Assembly (NCBI RefSeq): GCF_001673635.1
Contig: NZ_LZMH01000035.1
Span: 186,001 to 250,000 of the forward strand
DNA from: Mycobacterium asiaticum
GTDB taxonomy: Bacteria; Actinomycetota; Actinomycetes; Mycobacteriales; Mycobacteriaceae
Length of the DNA: 64,000 nucleotides
Reading direction: 5' to 3'
Under the pieces are notes generated by a model. It was not told the DNA's origin and ran no database searches. It worked only from the letters and a program-made list of their open reading frames with translations. Of this stretch, positions 1 to 10,897 are shown piece by piece (within the stretch, counting starts at the first letter, position 1; every line of letters begins with the position of its first letter). The translations under genes and the position numbers were made by a program.

Positions 1-16
1 TTAATCCTGACGAAAC
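1..16 (+). promoter_or_regulatory. Possible GlnR-type box upstream of amt, cut by the window edge
   Basis: TTAAT, six bases, then GAAAC (bases 12-16) resembles half of the actinobacterial GlnR box (gTnAC-N6-GAAAC). The GAAAC half is exact; the first half matches only at T and A. The rest of a full box would lie outside the window. GlnR control of amt-glnB-glnD is known in actinobacteria, so the placement fits. The match is short. Confidence 0.3.
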
Positions 17-117
17 ATCGCTGCCCCATTCGCGCAACAACTTATGCGCATGGTTCTGGATCAGGTCGCCAGTCATTTATCTGGGGCCCTCCCAACGCTG
101 ACTGGAGGTGATAGCGA

Positions 118-1877
<1,760 letters not shown>

Positions 1878-1907
1878 CGATGGTTCGGCATTGCTGAACC
1901 GAGCCAG

Positions 1908-4385
1908 ATGGGCCCCCCGGGTGTGAACCCGCACCCGGCGGACCCGTCCGAACAAGGAGAAGCAACGGAAAGCGCCTGTGCCGCAGTCGATTTGGCTGCC
2001 GCCAGGCGCGATCTGTTGTCTGAGGGGCGTCGCGACATGGCGCCGGCCGAATTGCGTCAGGCCTGCCTGGAGTTGCACGAATCCTGGTTGGTCGCCAAGG
2101 CCGGACAGATCGGGATCACTGAGGACAGCGGGTTTGCGATCGTTGGGGTCGGTGGGCTCGGTCGCCGCGAATTCCTGCCGTACTCCGATCTGGACCTGGT
2201 GCTGCTGCACGACGGCAAGTCCGCCGACGTGCTGGGGCCGGTCGCGGACAAACTGTGGTATCCGTTGTGGGACGCCAACATTCGGCTCGATCACAGTGTG
2301 CGCACAGTCGGTGAGGCATTGGCCACCGCCGGGTCGGACCTGACCGCCGCGCTGGGGATGCTCGAAGCGCGGCACATCGCGGGCGAACAGCGGCTCTCGG
2401 CCGAACTGATCGACGGCGTCCGCCGCCAGTGGCGCAGCGGAATCCGTTCCCGCATGGACGAACTCGTGGAGATGACGCACGCCCGGTGGCTACGGCTGGG
2501 CCGGATCGCTCATCGCGCCGAACCCGACCTGAAGTCTGGCCGCGGCGGTCTGCGTGATGTTCAGCTACTCAACGCACTGGCGCTGGCGCAGCTGATCGAC
2601 CGGCACGGCATGGCCCGGGCCGACTCGGCGATCGGTTCGCTCGACGACGCGTACCTGACGTTGCTCGATGTGCGGACCGAGCTGCACCGGGTGTCGCGCC
2701 GGGGGCGCGACCAGCTGCTGGCTCAGTTCGCCGATGAGATCAGCGAGGCGCTGGGCGTCGGCGACCGGTTCGACCTGGCCCGGATGCTGTCCAGCGCGGG
2801 CCGCACCATCAGCTTCCACGCGGTCACCGGCCTGCGTACGGCCGCCAATGCGTTGCCCCGGCGCGGCATCTCGGCGCTGGTGCGGCGGCCCAAGCGGCGC
2901 CCGCTGGACGAGGGTGTCGTCGAGTATGCCGGCGAGATCGTGCTGGCCCGTGAGGCGCAGCCGCAGCACGATCCCGGCCTGGTGTTGCGGGTGGCCGCCG
3001 CGGCGGCCGACACCGGCATGCCCATCGGCGCGGCCACCTTGAGCCGGCTGGCCGACAACGCGCCCCCGCTGCCGACGCCGTGGCCGCGCGAGGCGCTGGA
3101 CGACCTGCTGGTCGTGCTGTTGGCCGGGCCCACCGCGGTGCCGACCATCGAGGCGCTCGACCGCACCGGCTTGTGGGGTCAGCTGCTGCCCGAATGGGAT
3201 TCGATCCGTGACCTGCCGCCGCGCGACGTGTCGCATAAGTGGACGGTGGACCGCCACGTGGTGGAGTGCGCCGTGCATGCGGCGCCGCTGACCACCAACG
3301 TGGCCCGACCGGACCTGCTTGCGCTAGGAGCGCTGCTGCACGACATCGGCAAGGGGCGTGGAACCGACCACAGCGTGCTCGGAGCCGACCTGGTGGTTCC
3401 GATTGGCGAGCGGTTGGGGCTGGCGCCCGCGGACACCGACACGCTTTCCAAGATGGTGCGCCACCACCTGCTGCTGCCGATCACGGCCACCCGCAGCGAC
3501 CTCAACGACCCGGCCACCATTGAGGCCGTCTCCGAGGCCCTCGGCGGGGACCCGCAGCTCCTGGAGCTGATGCATGCCCTTTCGGAGGCCGACTCGAAGG
3601 CCACCGGCCCGGGCGTGTGGAGCGACTGGAAGGCGTCCCTGGTCGACGACTTGGTGCGGCGCTGCCGGATGGCGATGGCAGGCGAGGAGCTGCCGCAGGC
3701 GGAACCGACTGCGCCGCACTACCTTTCGTTGGCAGCACGGCAGGGCGTGCACGTCGAGATCAACCCGGGCGCCGGCGAGCGCCTGCACGCCGTGATGGTG
3801 GCGCCCGACGAACGCGGCTTGGTGTCCAAGGCCGCCGCCGTGCTGGCGCTGAACTCACTGCGGGTCCATTCGGCATCGGTCAACATCCACGAGGGCGTCG
3901 CGATCACCGAGTTCGTGGTGTCGCCGCTGTTCGGTTCGCCGCCGGCGGCAGACCTGCTGCGTCAATCGTTCGTGGGTGCGCTGCGCGGTGACGTCGACGT
4001 ATTGGGCGCGTTGGAGAAGCGGGACAGCGATGCCGCCAGCGAAGCGACAGCCCGGGCAGGAGAGGTGCAGGTGGGCGTGCCTGTCACCCGCTCGACCGCG
4101 CCGCCCCGGATCCTGTGGCTGGACACCGACACACCGGGCCAGCTGATCCTGGAAGTGCGCGCCATGGACCGCACGGGGCTGCTGGCGCTGCTGGCCCGCG
4201 CGCTCGAGCGCGCCGAGACCGACATCGTCTGGGCCAAGGTCAACACCTTCGGGTCGACGGCGGCCGACGTCTTCTGTGTGACGGTGCCGGCCGACACCGA
4301 CGCGCGGTCCGCGGTGGAGAAGAACCTGTTGGCTGTGCTGGGTGCGCCGGCGGTGGTCATGGTCGACGAGCCCGTCGGCGACTAG
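1908..4385 (+). CDS. glnD: PII nucleotidyltransferase/removing enzyme GlnD
   Basis: Bifunctional enzyme expected to attach and remove a nucleotide on GlnB. The nucleotidyltransferase motif [19 protein letters not shown] is near residues 81-99. The HD phosphohydrolase motif HDIGKG, with DHSVLGADL, is near 478. Two C-terminal ACT domains begin near 626 ([19 protein letters not shown]) and 746 ([21 protein letters not shown]), where glutamine would be sensed. Actinobacterial GlnD proteins studied so far adenylylate PII rather than uridylylate it. The start is uncertain: ATG 1908 and GTG 1923 are both in frame, and the first roughly 17 residues look unlike conserved GlnD. It is the last gene of the amt operon. 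Confidence 0.95.
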   Translation: MGPPGVNPHPADPSEQGEATESACAAVDLAAARRDLLSEGRRDMAPAELRQACLELHESWLVAKAGQIGITEDSGFAIVGVGGLGRREFLPYSDLDLVLLHDGKSADVLGPVADKLWYPLWDANIRLDHSVRTVGEALATAGSDLTAALGMLEARHIAGEQRLSAELIDGVRRQWRSGIRSRMDELVEMTHARWLRLGRIAHRAEPDLKSGRGGLRDVQLLNALALAQLIDRHGMARADSAIGSLDDAYLTLLDVRTELHRVSRRGRDQLLAQFADEISEALGVGDRFDLARMLSSAGRTISFHAVTGLRTAANALPRRGISALVRRPKRRPLDEGVVEYAGEIVLAREAQPQHDPGLVLRVAAAAADTGMPIGAATLSRLADNAPPLPTPWPREALDDLLVVLLAGPTAVPTIEALDRTGLWGQLLPEWDSIRDLPPRDVSHKWTVDRHVVECAVHAAPLTTNVARPDLLALGALLHDIGKGRGTDHSVLGADLVVPIGERLGLAPADTDTLSKMVRHHLLLPITATRSDLNDPATIEAVSEALGGDPQLLELMHALSEADSKATGPGVWSDWKASLVDDLVRRCRMAMAGEELPQAEPTAPHYLSLAARQGVHVEINPGAGERLHAVMVAPDERGLVSKAAAVLALNSLRVHSASVNIHEGVAITEFVVSPLFGSPPAADLLRQSFVGALRGDVDVLGALEKRDSDAASEATARAGEVQVGVPVTRSTAPPRILWLDTDTPGQLILEVRAMDRTGLLALLARALERAETDIVWAKVNTFGSTAADVFCVTVPADTDARSAVEKNLLAVLGAPAVVMVDEPVGD

Positions 4386-4428
4386 TGGCGATCGCCAGCG
4401 CGGCCGGTCGCCAGAATCCTGGTCAGCT

Positions 4429-6201
4429 CTATTCGGAGTTCAGCTGGCGCACGGCCTCGATGCGGGCCTTGAGCTGATCGCGGGTCGCCGCCGCGATCGG
4501 TGGGCCGCCGCAGCGGCGACGCAGCTCGTTGTGGATCCAACCGTGCGGCTTGCCGGTGCGGTGATGGGCGACCGACACCAGCGAGTTGAGTTCGCGGCGC
4601 AACTCGCGCAGCTGCCCGTGGGTGGTAATCGGCATGGGCGGCCCGGAGGCCGTCGCGGCGCGCTTCTGCAACTGCTCGTCCTGGCGCCGGTGCAGGAGCG
4701 CGCGCATCTGCTCGGCGTCCAACAGTCCGGGAATGCCCAGATAGTCGGCCTCTTCCTCGCTGCCGGCGGGGGCGGCGGTGCCGAACGAGGAGCCGTCGAA
4801 GATGACCTGATCCAGCTCGGCGTCCGCGCCCAGTGAGGTGAAGCCGTTCTCTTCGGTCTTCTCGTTCTGCGTCCGGACCGCGGGGTCGTCGTCGAGCGGA
4901 TCGCCCTCGGACTCACGGTGTGGTTTGCCCAGCACGTGATTGCGCTGCGCCTCCAGCTCGCTGGCCAGTTGCAGCAGATTGGGCACCGACGGCAGGAAGA
5001 TGCTGGCTGTCTCGCCGGGCCGCCGCGAGCGCACGAAGCGGCCGATCGCCTGTGCGAAGAACAGAGGAGTGGAGGCGCTGGTCGCGTAGATCCCGACGGA
5101 CAGGCGGGGCACGTCCACACCCTCGGACACCATGCGCACCGCGACCAGCCATCGAGTGTCGCTGGCCGCGAACTCGCTGATGCGGGCCGAGGATCCCGGG
5201 TCGTCGGAGAGCACGACCGTCGGTGCTTCGCCGGTCAGCTTCTTGAGGAGGGTGGCATAGGCGCGGGCGGCGGTCCGGTCGGACGCGATGATCATGCCGC
5301 CCGCGTCGGGCACGTGCTCGCGCAGCTGACGCAGCCGCTGGTCGGCGGCGGTGATGACGGCGGGCATCCATTCGCCGGCCGGGTCCAGCGCAGTGCGCCA
5401 CGCCCGGGCGGTCTGTTCGGCCGACAATGGCTCGCCGAGCCGCGCCTCGTGCTCCTCGCCCGCGCTGTCGCGCCAGCGGGCCTGGCCGGAATAAGCCATG
5501 AACACCACAGGACGCACCACCCCGTCGGCCAGTGCCTCCGCGTAGCCGTAGGTGTGGTCGGCCTGCGAGCGCATCTGGCCCTCGCCGTCGGGCTCGTAGC
5601 TGACGAACGGGATGGGGCTGTCGTCGCTGCGGAACGGCGTCCCGGTCAGGGCAAGCCGACGGGTCGCGTCGCTGAACGCCTCCCGGATCGCGTCGCCCCA
5701 GGTCTTGGCGTCCCCGCCGTGATGGATCTCGTCGAAAATCACCAGCGTCTTGCGCTGCTCGGTCCGCACCCGGTGCAACGACGGATGGGCGGCCACTTGG
5801 GCGTAGGTGACCACCACGCCGTGGTACTCCGGCGAGGTCTGCGGGTTGGAGTTGGAGAACTTGGGGTCCAGCGCCAGGCCCTGACGTCCGGCGGCCTGCG
5901 CCCACTGGATCTTGAGGTGTTCGGTGGGGACGACGACGGTGAGCTGCTCGACGGCGCGGTGGCCCATCAGTTCACCCGCGATCCGCAGCGCGAACGCCGT
6001 CTTGCCCGACCCGGGTGTGGCGACCGCCAGGAAGTCGCGCGGCTCGGTGCCGAGGTATTTCACCAGCGCACGGCGCTGCCAACCGCGCAGCGGCCGGCTG
6101 CTATCGGCGGAACCGACCGGCTGCAGCGACAAAGATCCCCCCGGGTGGCTGGCTGGGCTGACGCGCCTGTCGATGCCAAGCGCGGCTGTAAAATCTAGCA
6201 T
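4429..6201 (-). CDS. DEAD/DEAH-type superfamily 2 helicase-like ATPase
   Basis: Positional match to Rv2917 of M. tuberculosis. The N-terminal half is a helicase domain with Walker A (ATPGSGKT, about residues 61-68), DEIHHGG as motif II and LTGTPFRSD near motif III. The C-terminal RecA lobe ends in QAIGRFVRSRRPGE as motif VI, which resembles restriction-subunit and ComFA/UvrB-like helicases. About 150 further C-terminal residues have no family I recognise; the last part is basic and rich in Arg, Leu and Ala. No nuclease motif was seen. The start is taken at MLDFTA (6201). A longer frame to 6339 is open, but its sequence is Arg-rich and non-conserved in look. The gene is divergent from ffh and convergent with glnD. 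Role unknown. Confidence 0.85.
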   Translation of the reverse strand: MLDFTAALGIDRRVSPASHPGGSLSLQPVGSADSSRPLRGWQRRALVKYLGTEPRDFLAVATPGSGKTAFALRIAGELMGHRAVEQLTVVVPTEHLKIQWAQAAGRQGLALDPKFSNSNPQTSPEYHGVVVTYAQVAAHPSLHRVRTEQRKTLVIFDEIHHGGDAKTWGDAIREAFSDATRRLALTGTPFRSDDSPIPFVSYEPDGEGQMRSQADHTYGYAEALADGVVRPVVFMAYSGQARWRDSAGEEHEARLGEPLSAEQTARAWRTALDPAGEWMPAVITAADQRLRQLREHVPDAGGMIIASDRTAARAYATLLKKLTGEAPTVVLSDDPGSSARISEFAASDTRWLVAVRMVSEGVDVPRLSVGIYATSASTPLFFAQAIGRFVRSRRPGETASIFLPSVPNLLQLASELEAQRNHVLGKPHRESEGDPLDDDPAVRTQNEKTEENGFTSLGADAELDQVIFDGSSFGTAAPAGSEEEADYLGIPGLLDAEQMRALLHRRQDEQLQKRAATASGPPMPITTHGQLRELRRELNSLVSVAHHRTGKPHGWIHNELRRRCGGPPIAAATRDQLKARIEAVRQLNSE

Positions 6202-6371
6202 GACAACGCTTTTCGGCGTAGTTGCGACATGGCTGGGCTGGCCGGCCCGGTTGCGGGCGCGAACGTGCGCGGAATGCCGCGGACGTCGGCGTGTCGCTGT
6301 GCAGGTGCGCACCTTCGCGCGGATGCGGTGGTGAGTCACGGCGCTCGGCGATCACCGATAGGCTGGCGGTC

Positions 6372-7934
6372 GTGTTTGAATCGCTCTCCGATCGCTTGAC
6401 CGGTGCCCTTCAAGGGCTACGCGGCAAAGGCCGCCTCACCGACGCCGATATCGACGCCACCACCCGTGAGATCCGGCTCGCGCTGCTGGAAGCCGACGTT
6501 TCGCTGCCCGTCGTGCGGGCGTTCGTGCACCGGATCAAGGAACGCGCCCGCGGCGCGGAGGTGTCCGGCGCGCTGAACCCGGCGCAGCAGGTCGTCAAGA
6601 TCGTCAACGAGGAACTGATCGGCATCCTCGGCGGGGAGACTCGAGAGCTCGCGTACGCCAAGACCCCGCCGACCGTCATCATGCTCGCCGGCCTACAGGG
6701 CTCCGGTAAGACGACGCTGGCCGGCAAGCTGGCCTTCCGGCTCAAGAATCAGGGTCACACGCCGCTGCTGGTGGCGTGCGACCTGCAGCGTCCGGCCGCC
6801 GTGAACCAGCTGCAGGTGGTCGGGCAGCGGGCCGGTGTGCCGGTGTTCGCGCCGCACCCCGGCGCGTCCCCCGAGTCCGGCCCGGGTGACCCGGTCGCCG
6901 TCGCTGCGGCGGGCGTCGCCGAGGCCAAGGCCAAGCACCACGACTTCGTCATCGTCGACACGGCCGGCCGGCTGGGCATCGACGAGGAGCTGATGGCCCA
7001 GGCCGCCGCCATCCGCGATGCGGTCAACCCCGATGAGGTGCTGTTCGTCCTGGACGCGATGATCGGTCAGGACGCCGTCGCCACCGCCCAGGCGTTCGGA
7101 GACGGCGTCGGGTTCACCGGCGTCGTGCTGACCAAGCTGGACGGCGACGCCCGCGGTGGCGCCGCGCTGTCGGTTCGCGAAGTCACCGGGGTGCCAATCC
7201 TTTTCGCCTCCACCGGGGAGAAGTTCGAGGACTTCGACGTCTTCCACCCGGACCGGATGGCCAGCCGCATCCTGGGCATGGGCGACGTGCTGAGCCTGAT
7301 CGAGCAGGCCGAGCAGGTTTTCGACGCCCAGCAGGCCGAGGCGGCCGCCGCCAAGATCGGCACCGGGGAACTCACGCTGGAAGATTTCCTCGAGCAGATG
7401 TTGGCTGTGCGCAAGATGGGCCCGATCGGCAACCTGCTGGGCATGCTGCCCGGCGGCGCACAGATGAAGGACGCGCTGGCCGAGGTCGACGACAAGAGCC
7501 TCGACCGGCTGCAGGCCATCATCCGCGGAATGACGCCCGAAGAGCGGGCCGACCCGAAGATCATCAACGCCTCCCGGCGCCTGCGTATCGCCAACGGCTC
7601 GGGCGTCACCGTGTCCGAGGTCAATCAGCTGGTGGACCGCTTCTTCGAGGCCCGCAAGATGATGTCGTCGATGCTCGGCGGCATGGGAATACCGGGAATC
7701 GGGCGCAAGTCCGCGACACGAAAGTCCAAGAACGCGAAGGGCAAGAAGGGCAAGAAGGGCGGCCGCGGGCCCACGCCGCCCAAGGTGCGCAGCCCGTTCG
7801 GGCCCGGGGCGGGCATACCGGGCATGCCGGCCGGCTTCCCGGACCTGTCGCAGATGCCCGAGGGACTCAACGAGTTGCCGCCCGGTCTGGCCGACTTCGA
7901 CCTGTCCAAGCTGAAGTTCCCGGGCAAGAAGTAA
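6372..7934 (+). CDS. ffh: Signal recognition particle protein Ffh (SRP54)
   Basis: GTPase that binds 4.5S RNA and signal sequences and delivers ribosomes to FtsY at the membrane. It has 520 residues: N domain, G domain with LAGLQGSGKTT (about 106-116), DTAGRLGIDEEL and TKLDGDARGGAAL, then a Met-rich M domain (MLAVRKMGPIGNLLGMLPGG). The C-terminal tail is basic and rich in Lys, Gly and Pro, as in other actinobacterial Ffh proteins. The start is the GTG of VFESLSDRLTGAL. The frame is open further upstream, but that stretch lacks family similarity. Promoters for ffh and the divergent helicase-like gene should lie in 6202-6371. Confidence 0.97.
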   Translation: MFESLSDRLTGALQGLRGKGRLTDADIDATTREIRLALLEADVSLPVVRAFVHRIKERARGAEVSGALNPAQQVVKIVNEELIGILGGETRELAYAKTPPTVIMLAGLQGSGKTTLAGKLAFRLKNQGHTPLLVACDLQRPAAVNQLQVVGQRAGVPVFAPHPGASPESGPGDPVAVAAAGVAEAKAKHHDFVIVDTAGRLGIDEELMAQAAAIRDAVNPDEVLFVLDAMIGQDAVATAQAFGDGVGFTGVVLTKLDGDARGGAALSVREVTGVPILFASTGEKFEDFDVFHPDRMASRILGMGDVLSLIEQAEQVFDAQQAEAAAAKIGTGELTLEDFLEQMLAVRKMGPIGNLLGMLPGGAQMKDALAEVDDKSLDRLQAIIRGMTPEERADPKIINASRRLRIANGSGVTVSEVNQLVDRFFEARKMMSSMLGGMGIPGIGRKSATRKSKNAKGKKGKKGGRGPTPPKVRSPFGPGAGIPGMPAGFPDLSQMPEGLNELPPGLADFDLSKLKFPGKK

Positions 7935-7941
7935 TCCCACC

Positions 7942-9018
7942 GTGCGGCTGCACGTGCGCGGTTCGGCCCTGCCGGGCGACGTTCCTACCGAACTGTGGAT
8001 CGTCGACGGCCACATCAGCACCGAACCGGTGTCCGGCGCCGACACCGTCTTCGAGGGCGGTTGGGTCCTGCCGGGCCTGGTGGACGCGCATTGCCACGTC
8101 GGTCTCGGCGAGCACGGCGCCGTAGAACTCGACGAGGCGATCGCCCAGGCCGAGACCGAACGCGAGGCCGGGGCGTTGCTGCTGCGGGATTGCGGCTCAC
8201 CGATCGATACCCGCAGCCTCGACGACCATGACGACCTGCCCCGGATCATCCGGGCCGGACGCCACCTGGCCAGGCCCAAGCGCTACATCCCCGGCCTGCC
8301 GATCGATCTGGAAGACGAGTCTCAACTGCCGGCCGCGGTGGCTGAGCAGGCCCGCCGCGGTGACGGCTGGGTCAAGCTGGTCGGAGACTGGATCGACCGC
8401 AAGGTCGGTGACCTCGCGCCGCTGTGGTCCGACGAGGTCCTCAAGGCCGCCATCGATGCCGCGCACGCCGAGGGCGCCCGAGTCACCGCGCACGTGTTCG
8501 GCGAGGATGCGCTGCCCGGATTGATCCGTGCCGGCATCGACTGCATCGAACATGGCACCGGCCTCACCGATGACACCATCGCGCTGATGGTCGAACACGG
8601 CACAGCGTTGGTGCCCACCCTGATCAATCTGGAGAACTTCCCCGGCATCGCCGATGCCGCGACCCGCTATCCGACGTACGCCGCGCACATGCGCGATCTG
8701 TACGACCGCGGGTACAGCCGGGTGGCGGCGGCGCGCGACGCCGGCGTGCCCGTATACGCCGGCACCGACGCGGGCGGCATGATCCGGCACGGACGCATCG
8801 CCGACGAGGTCGACGCCCTGCGCGGGATCGGCATGAGCGCCGAGGAGGCGTTGGGTGCGGCGTGCTGGGACGCGCGGCGCTGGTTGGGCCGGCCCTGCCT
8901 CGAGGACGGGGCATCGGCAGACCTGTTGTGCTACTCCCAGGACCCGCGCCTGGGCCCCGGGGTGCTGACCCGGCCTGATCTGGTGATCTTGCGCGGCAAC
9001 CCGTTTCGGCCCGCCTGA
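7942..9018 (+). CDS. Metal-dependent amidohydrolase (imidazolonepropionase-like)
   Basis: Positional match to Rv2915c. This 358-residue cytoplasmic protein has the full amidohydrolase ligand set: HxH in VDAHCHVG, a candidate carbamylated Lys in GWVKLVGDW, His in VTAHVFG and IEHGTG, and Asp in VYAGTDAGG. The fold is a TIM barrel with a small N-terminal beta domain. The substrate cannot be read from the sequence; relatives include Xaa-Pro dipeptidases and imidazolonepropionase-type enzymes. The GTG start lies 7 bases after ffh, so the two genes are probably co-transcribed. Confidence 0.9.
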   Translation: MRLHVRGSALPGDVPTELWIVDGHISTEPVSGADTVFEGGWVLPGLVDAHCHVGLGEHGAVELDEAIAQAETEREAGALLLRDCGSPIDTRSLDDHDDLPRIIRAGRHLARPKRYIPGLPIDLEDESQLPAAVAEQARRGDGWVKLVGDWIDRKVGDLAPLWSDEVLKAAIDAAHAEGARVTAHVFGEDALPGLIRAGIDCIEHGTGLTDDTIALMVEHGTALVPTLINLENFPGIADAATRYPTYAAHMRDLYDRGYSRVAAARDAGVPVYAGTDAGGMIRHGRIADEVDALRGIGMSAEEALGAACWDARRWLGRPCLEDGASADLLCYSQDPRLGPGVLTRPDLVILRGNPFRPA

Positions 9019-9077
9019 CCAGGCAAGTATTCGCCCAGTGTTGGCCGCGCGCTGACTGCCTCCCGCGTCGGGATGGT

Positions 9078-9089
9078 TAGTATCGCTGG
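9078..9089 (+). promoter_or_regulatory. Extended -10 region for a leaderless pknI transcript
   Basis: TAGTAT (9078-9083) fits the mycobacterial -10 pattern TANNNT. It ends 6 bases before the A of the pknI ATG, and no Shine-Dalgarno sequence precedes that ATG. This geometry is typical of leaderless transcripts, which are common in mycobacteria. No clear -35 was seen. Confidence 0.45.
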
Positions 9090-10817
9090 ATGGCGTTGGC
9101 CAGCGGTGCAGCCTTTGCCGGGTACACCGTCGTGCGGATGCTGAGTTCCTCCGCGACCGGTGAGCTTTACCTGGTGGAACGGCCTGACGTGCGCGGGTGG
9201 CGGGCCCTGAAGGTGCTGCCGTCGACATTGTCCGCGGACCGCGATTTCCGGCGCCGGTTCCACCAGGAGACGCAGGTCGCGGCCACCATGTACCACCCCA
9301 ACATTGTCGAAGTGCACGACCGCGGCGAGTTCGAGGAACAGCTGTGGATCGCAATGGATTACGTGGACGGCACCGACGCCGCGCAGCTGATGGCCAGTCG
9401 GTTCCCGGCGGTACTGCCGCTGGCCGAAGCGCTGGGCATGATCACCGCGGTGGCCGGAGGCCTGGACTTCGCCCACCAGCGGGGGTTATTGCATCGGGAC
9501 GTCCGGCCGGCCAACATCGTGCTGGCGACGACGGACGAACCGCGGATTCTGTTGGCCGACTTCGGCTTGGCGCGTCCGCCGACCGAATCGGCCTACGCCG
9601 CCCCGGAGGACCTCGCCGGTGCCGAACCCGACGGGCGCGCCGACCAGTACGCGCTGGCCGCGACCGCGATGCACCTGTTCACCGGCGCGCCGCCGGCGAT
9701 CGGGACGCGACTGCGTGATCTGCGTCCGGACCTGGACCGGCTGGACGCGGTGCTGGGCCGGGCGATGGCAGGCAATCCGTCCGACCGGTTCGGCAGTTGC
9801 CGCGAGTTCGCCGACGCGCTGGCCGAGCACGCCGGCGTCCCAGATCCCAGCCAGCTCAGCCGCGAGACACACGAGCTAGCCCCGGTCATCGAGGTCGCCG
9901 AGGTCGCCGAGCAGCCCATCCCGGAACCCGCCTACGTCGTCGACTATCCGGCCTATGGCTGGCCGCAACCGCCGCAACCCCCACCGCCGCCGGTCCCGCG
10001 ACCGGCCACCGTCCCGCCGACACGGCACGCCACGATGTTGCAGTCCGCCGCCGGGTCGCTCGCGCGACGGCTGGATGAGTTCTCCACCCGCCCCAAACCG
10101 CGGCGGGGGCCGCGGCGGATCCTGCTCGGTGCCGCCGCGGTGCTGCTGCTGGCCGGCCTGTTCGCCGCCGGCGTCTCGATCGGGCGCAAGACCATGACGT
10201 CGACTCAGGCGGGCAGCCCCGCCACCACGACGCCGGCCTCTTCGAGCACCACGCCGAGCAGCACCCCCGCGGGCTCACCGCTTCCGCTCGAGGGCATGTA
10301 TGTAATCGAGGTGCAGCGCTCTAGGCAGACCTTCAACAACACCCCGACCCCGCAGCCGCCCGACGTCGCCACCTGGTGGGCGTTCCGGTCGTCGTGCACG
10401 CCAACGCGCTGCCTGGCCGCGGGGACCCTGCTCAACGAGGCGGACCACACCCAGCCGAAGTCTCCGGATGTGCACCCGCTGCTGCTCGAGTTCCAGGGCG
10501 GGCAATGGCGATCGCGGCCGGAAACCACCAAATTCCCCTGTATCGGCCCCAACGGGGTGGCCAGCACCCAGACCACCGTGCAGGCTGTCGCACTGCGTCC
10601 GGAACCGGAGGGCAACCTGGCCGGCGAGATGACCGTCACGGTCAAGACCAACGAATGTAGCCAGCAAGGGGGAGTCATCCGCATCCCCACCCAGGCGAGC
10701 CGGACGGGCGAGACGCCGCCCGGGGTGAATGTGCCGGACCCGGTGAGGGTCACGCCCAGTAGCGAACCGCCCACCGTCACACTCACCGGCCCGCCGACCA
10801 CGACTACACACCGCTGA
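9090..10817 (+). CDS. pknI: Transmembrane serine/threonine protein kinase PknI
   Basis: Receptor-type kinase of 575 residues. The cytoplasmic kinase domain (about 1-255) has the Lys of RALKVLP, the catalytic loop HRDVRPAN and DFGLA. The glycine-rich loop is degenerate (LSSSATGELY in place of GxGxxGxVY), and the usual Lys of HRDxKxxN is Arg. A Pro-rich linker leads to one membrane segment (about 341-363). A roughly 210-residue extracellular domain with a Thr/Ser-rich start and paired cysteines follows. PknI of M. tuberculosis has the same layout and is linked to growth control. The start appears leaderless. Confidence 0.95.
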   Translation: MALASGAAFAGYTVVRMLSSSATGELYLVERPDVRGWRALKVLPSTLSADRDFRRRFHQETQVAATMYHPNIVEVHDRGEFEEQLWIAMDYVDGTDAAQLMASRFPAVLPLAEALGMITAVAGGLDFAHQRGLLHRDVRPANIVLATTDEPRILLADFGLARPPTESAYAAPEDLAGAEPDGRADQYALAATAMHLFTGAPPAIGTRLRDLRPDLDRLDAVLGRAMAGNPSDRFGSCREFADALAEHAGVPDPSQLSRETHELAPVIEVAEVAEQPIPEPAYVVDYPAYGWPQPPQPPPPPVPRPATVPPTRHATMLQSAAGSLARRLDEFSTRPKPRRGPRRILLGAAAVLLLAGLFAAGVSIGRKTMTSTQAGSPATTTPASSSTTPSSTPAGSPLPLEGMYVIEVQRSRQTFNNTPTPQPPDVATWWAFRSSCTPTRCLAAGTLLNEADHTQPKSPDVHPLLLEFQGGQWRSRPETTKFPCIGPNGVASTQTTVQAVALRPEPEGNLAGEMTVTVKTNECSQQGGVIRIPTQASRTGETPPGVNVPDPVRVTPSSEPPTVTLTGPPTTTTHR

Positions 10818-10850
10818 GCTCTCGCCCGGGGGAGAAAGATTGCGAGTGAT

Positions 10851-10867
10851 CGCTATCTATGTTAGCG
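10851..10867. promoter_or_regulatory. 17-bp inverted repeat, candidate operator of the downstream TetR regulator
   Basis: CGCTA-N7-TAGCG is a perfect 5-bp inverted repeat about 30 bases upstream of the GTG of the following hydrolase gene. It sits where a promoter is expected. TetR-family operators are usually 15-20-bp palindromes, and a TetR gene is second in this transcription unit, so autoregulation is plausible. No experimental support is visible. Confidence 0.35.
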
Positions 10868-10897
10868 TTGGGCCACCGCGACGACTTGGAGGAAATT

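Noticed and set aside
6222..6371. N-terminal extension of ffh
   Set aside because: The Cys/Arg/Gly-rich extension is unlike any Ffh N-terminus; the GTG at 6372 starts the conserved domain.
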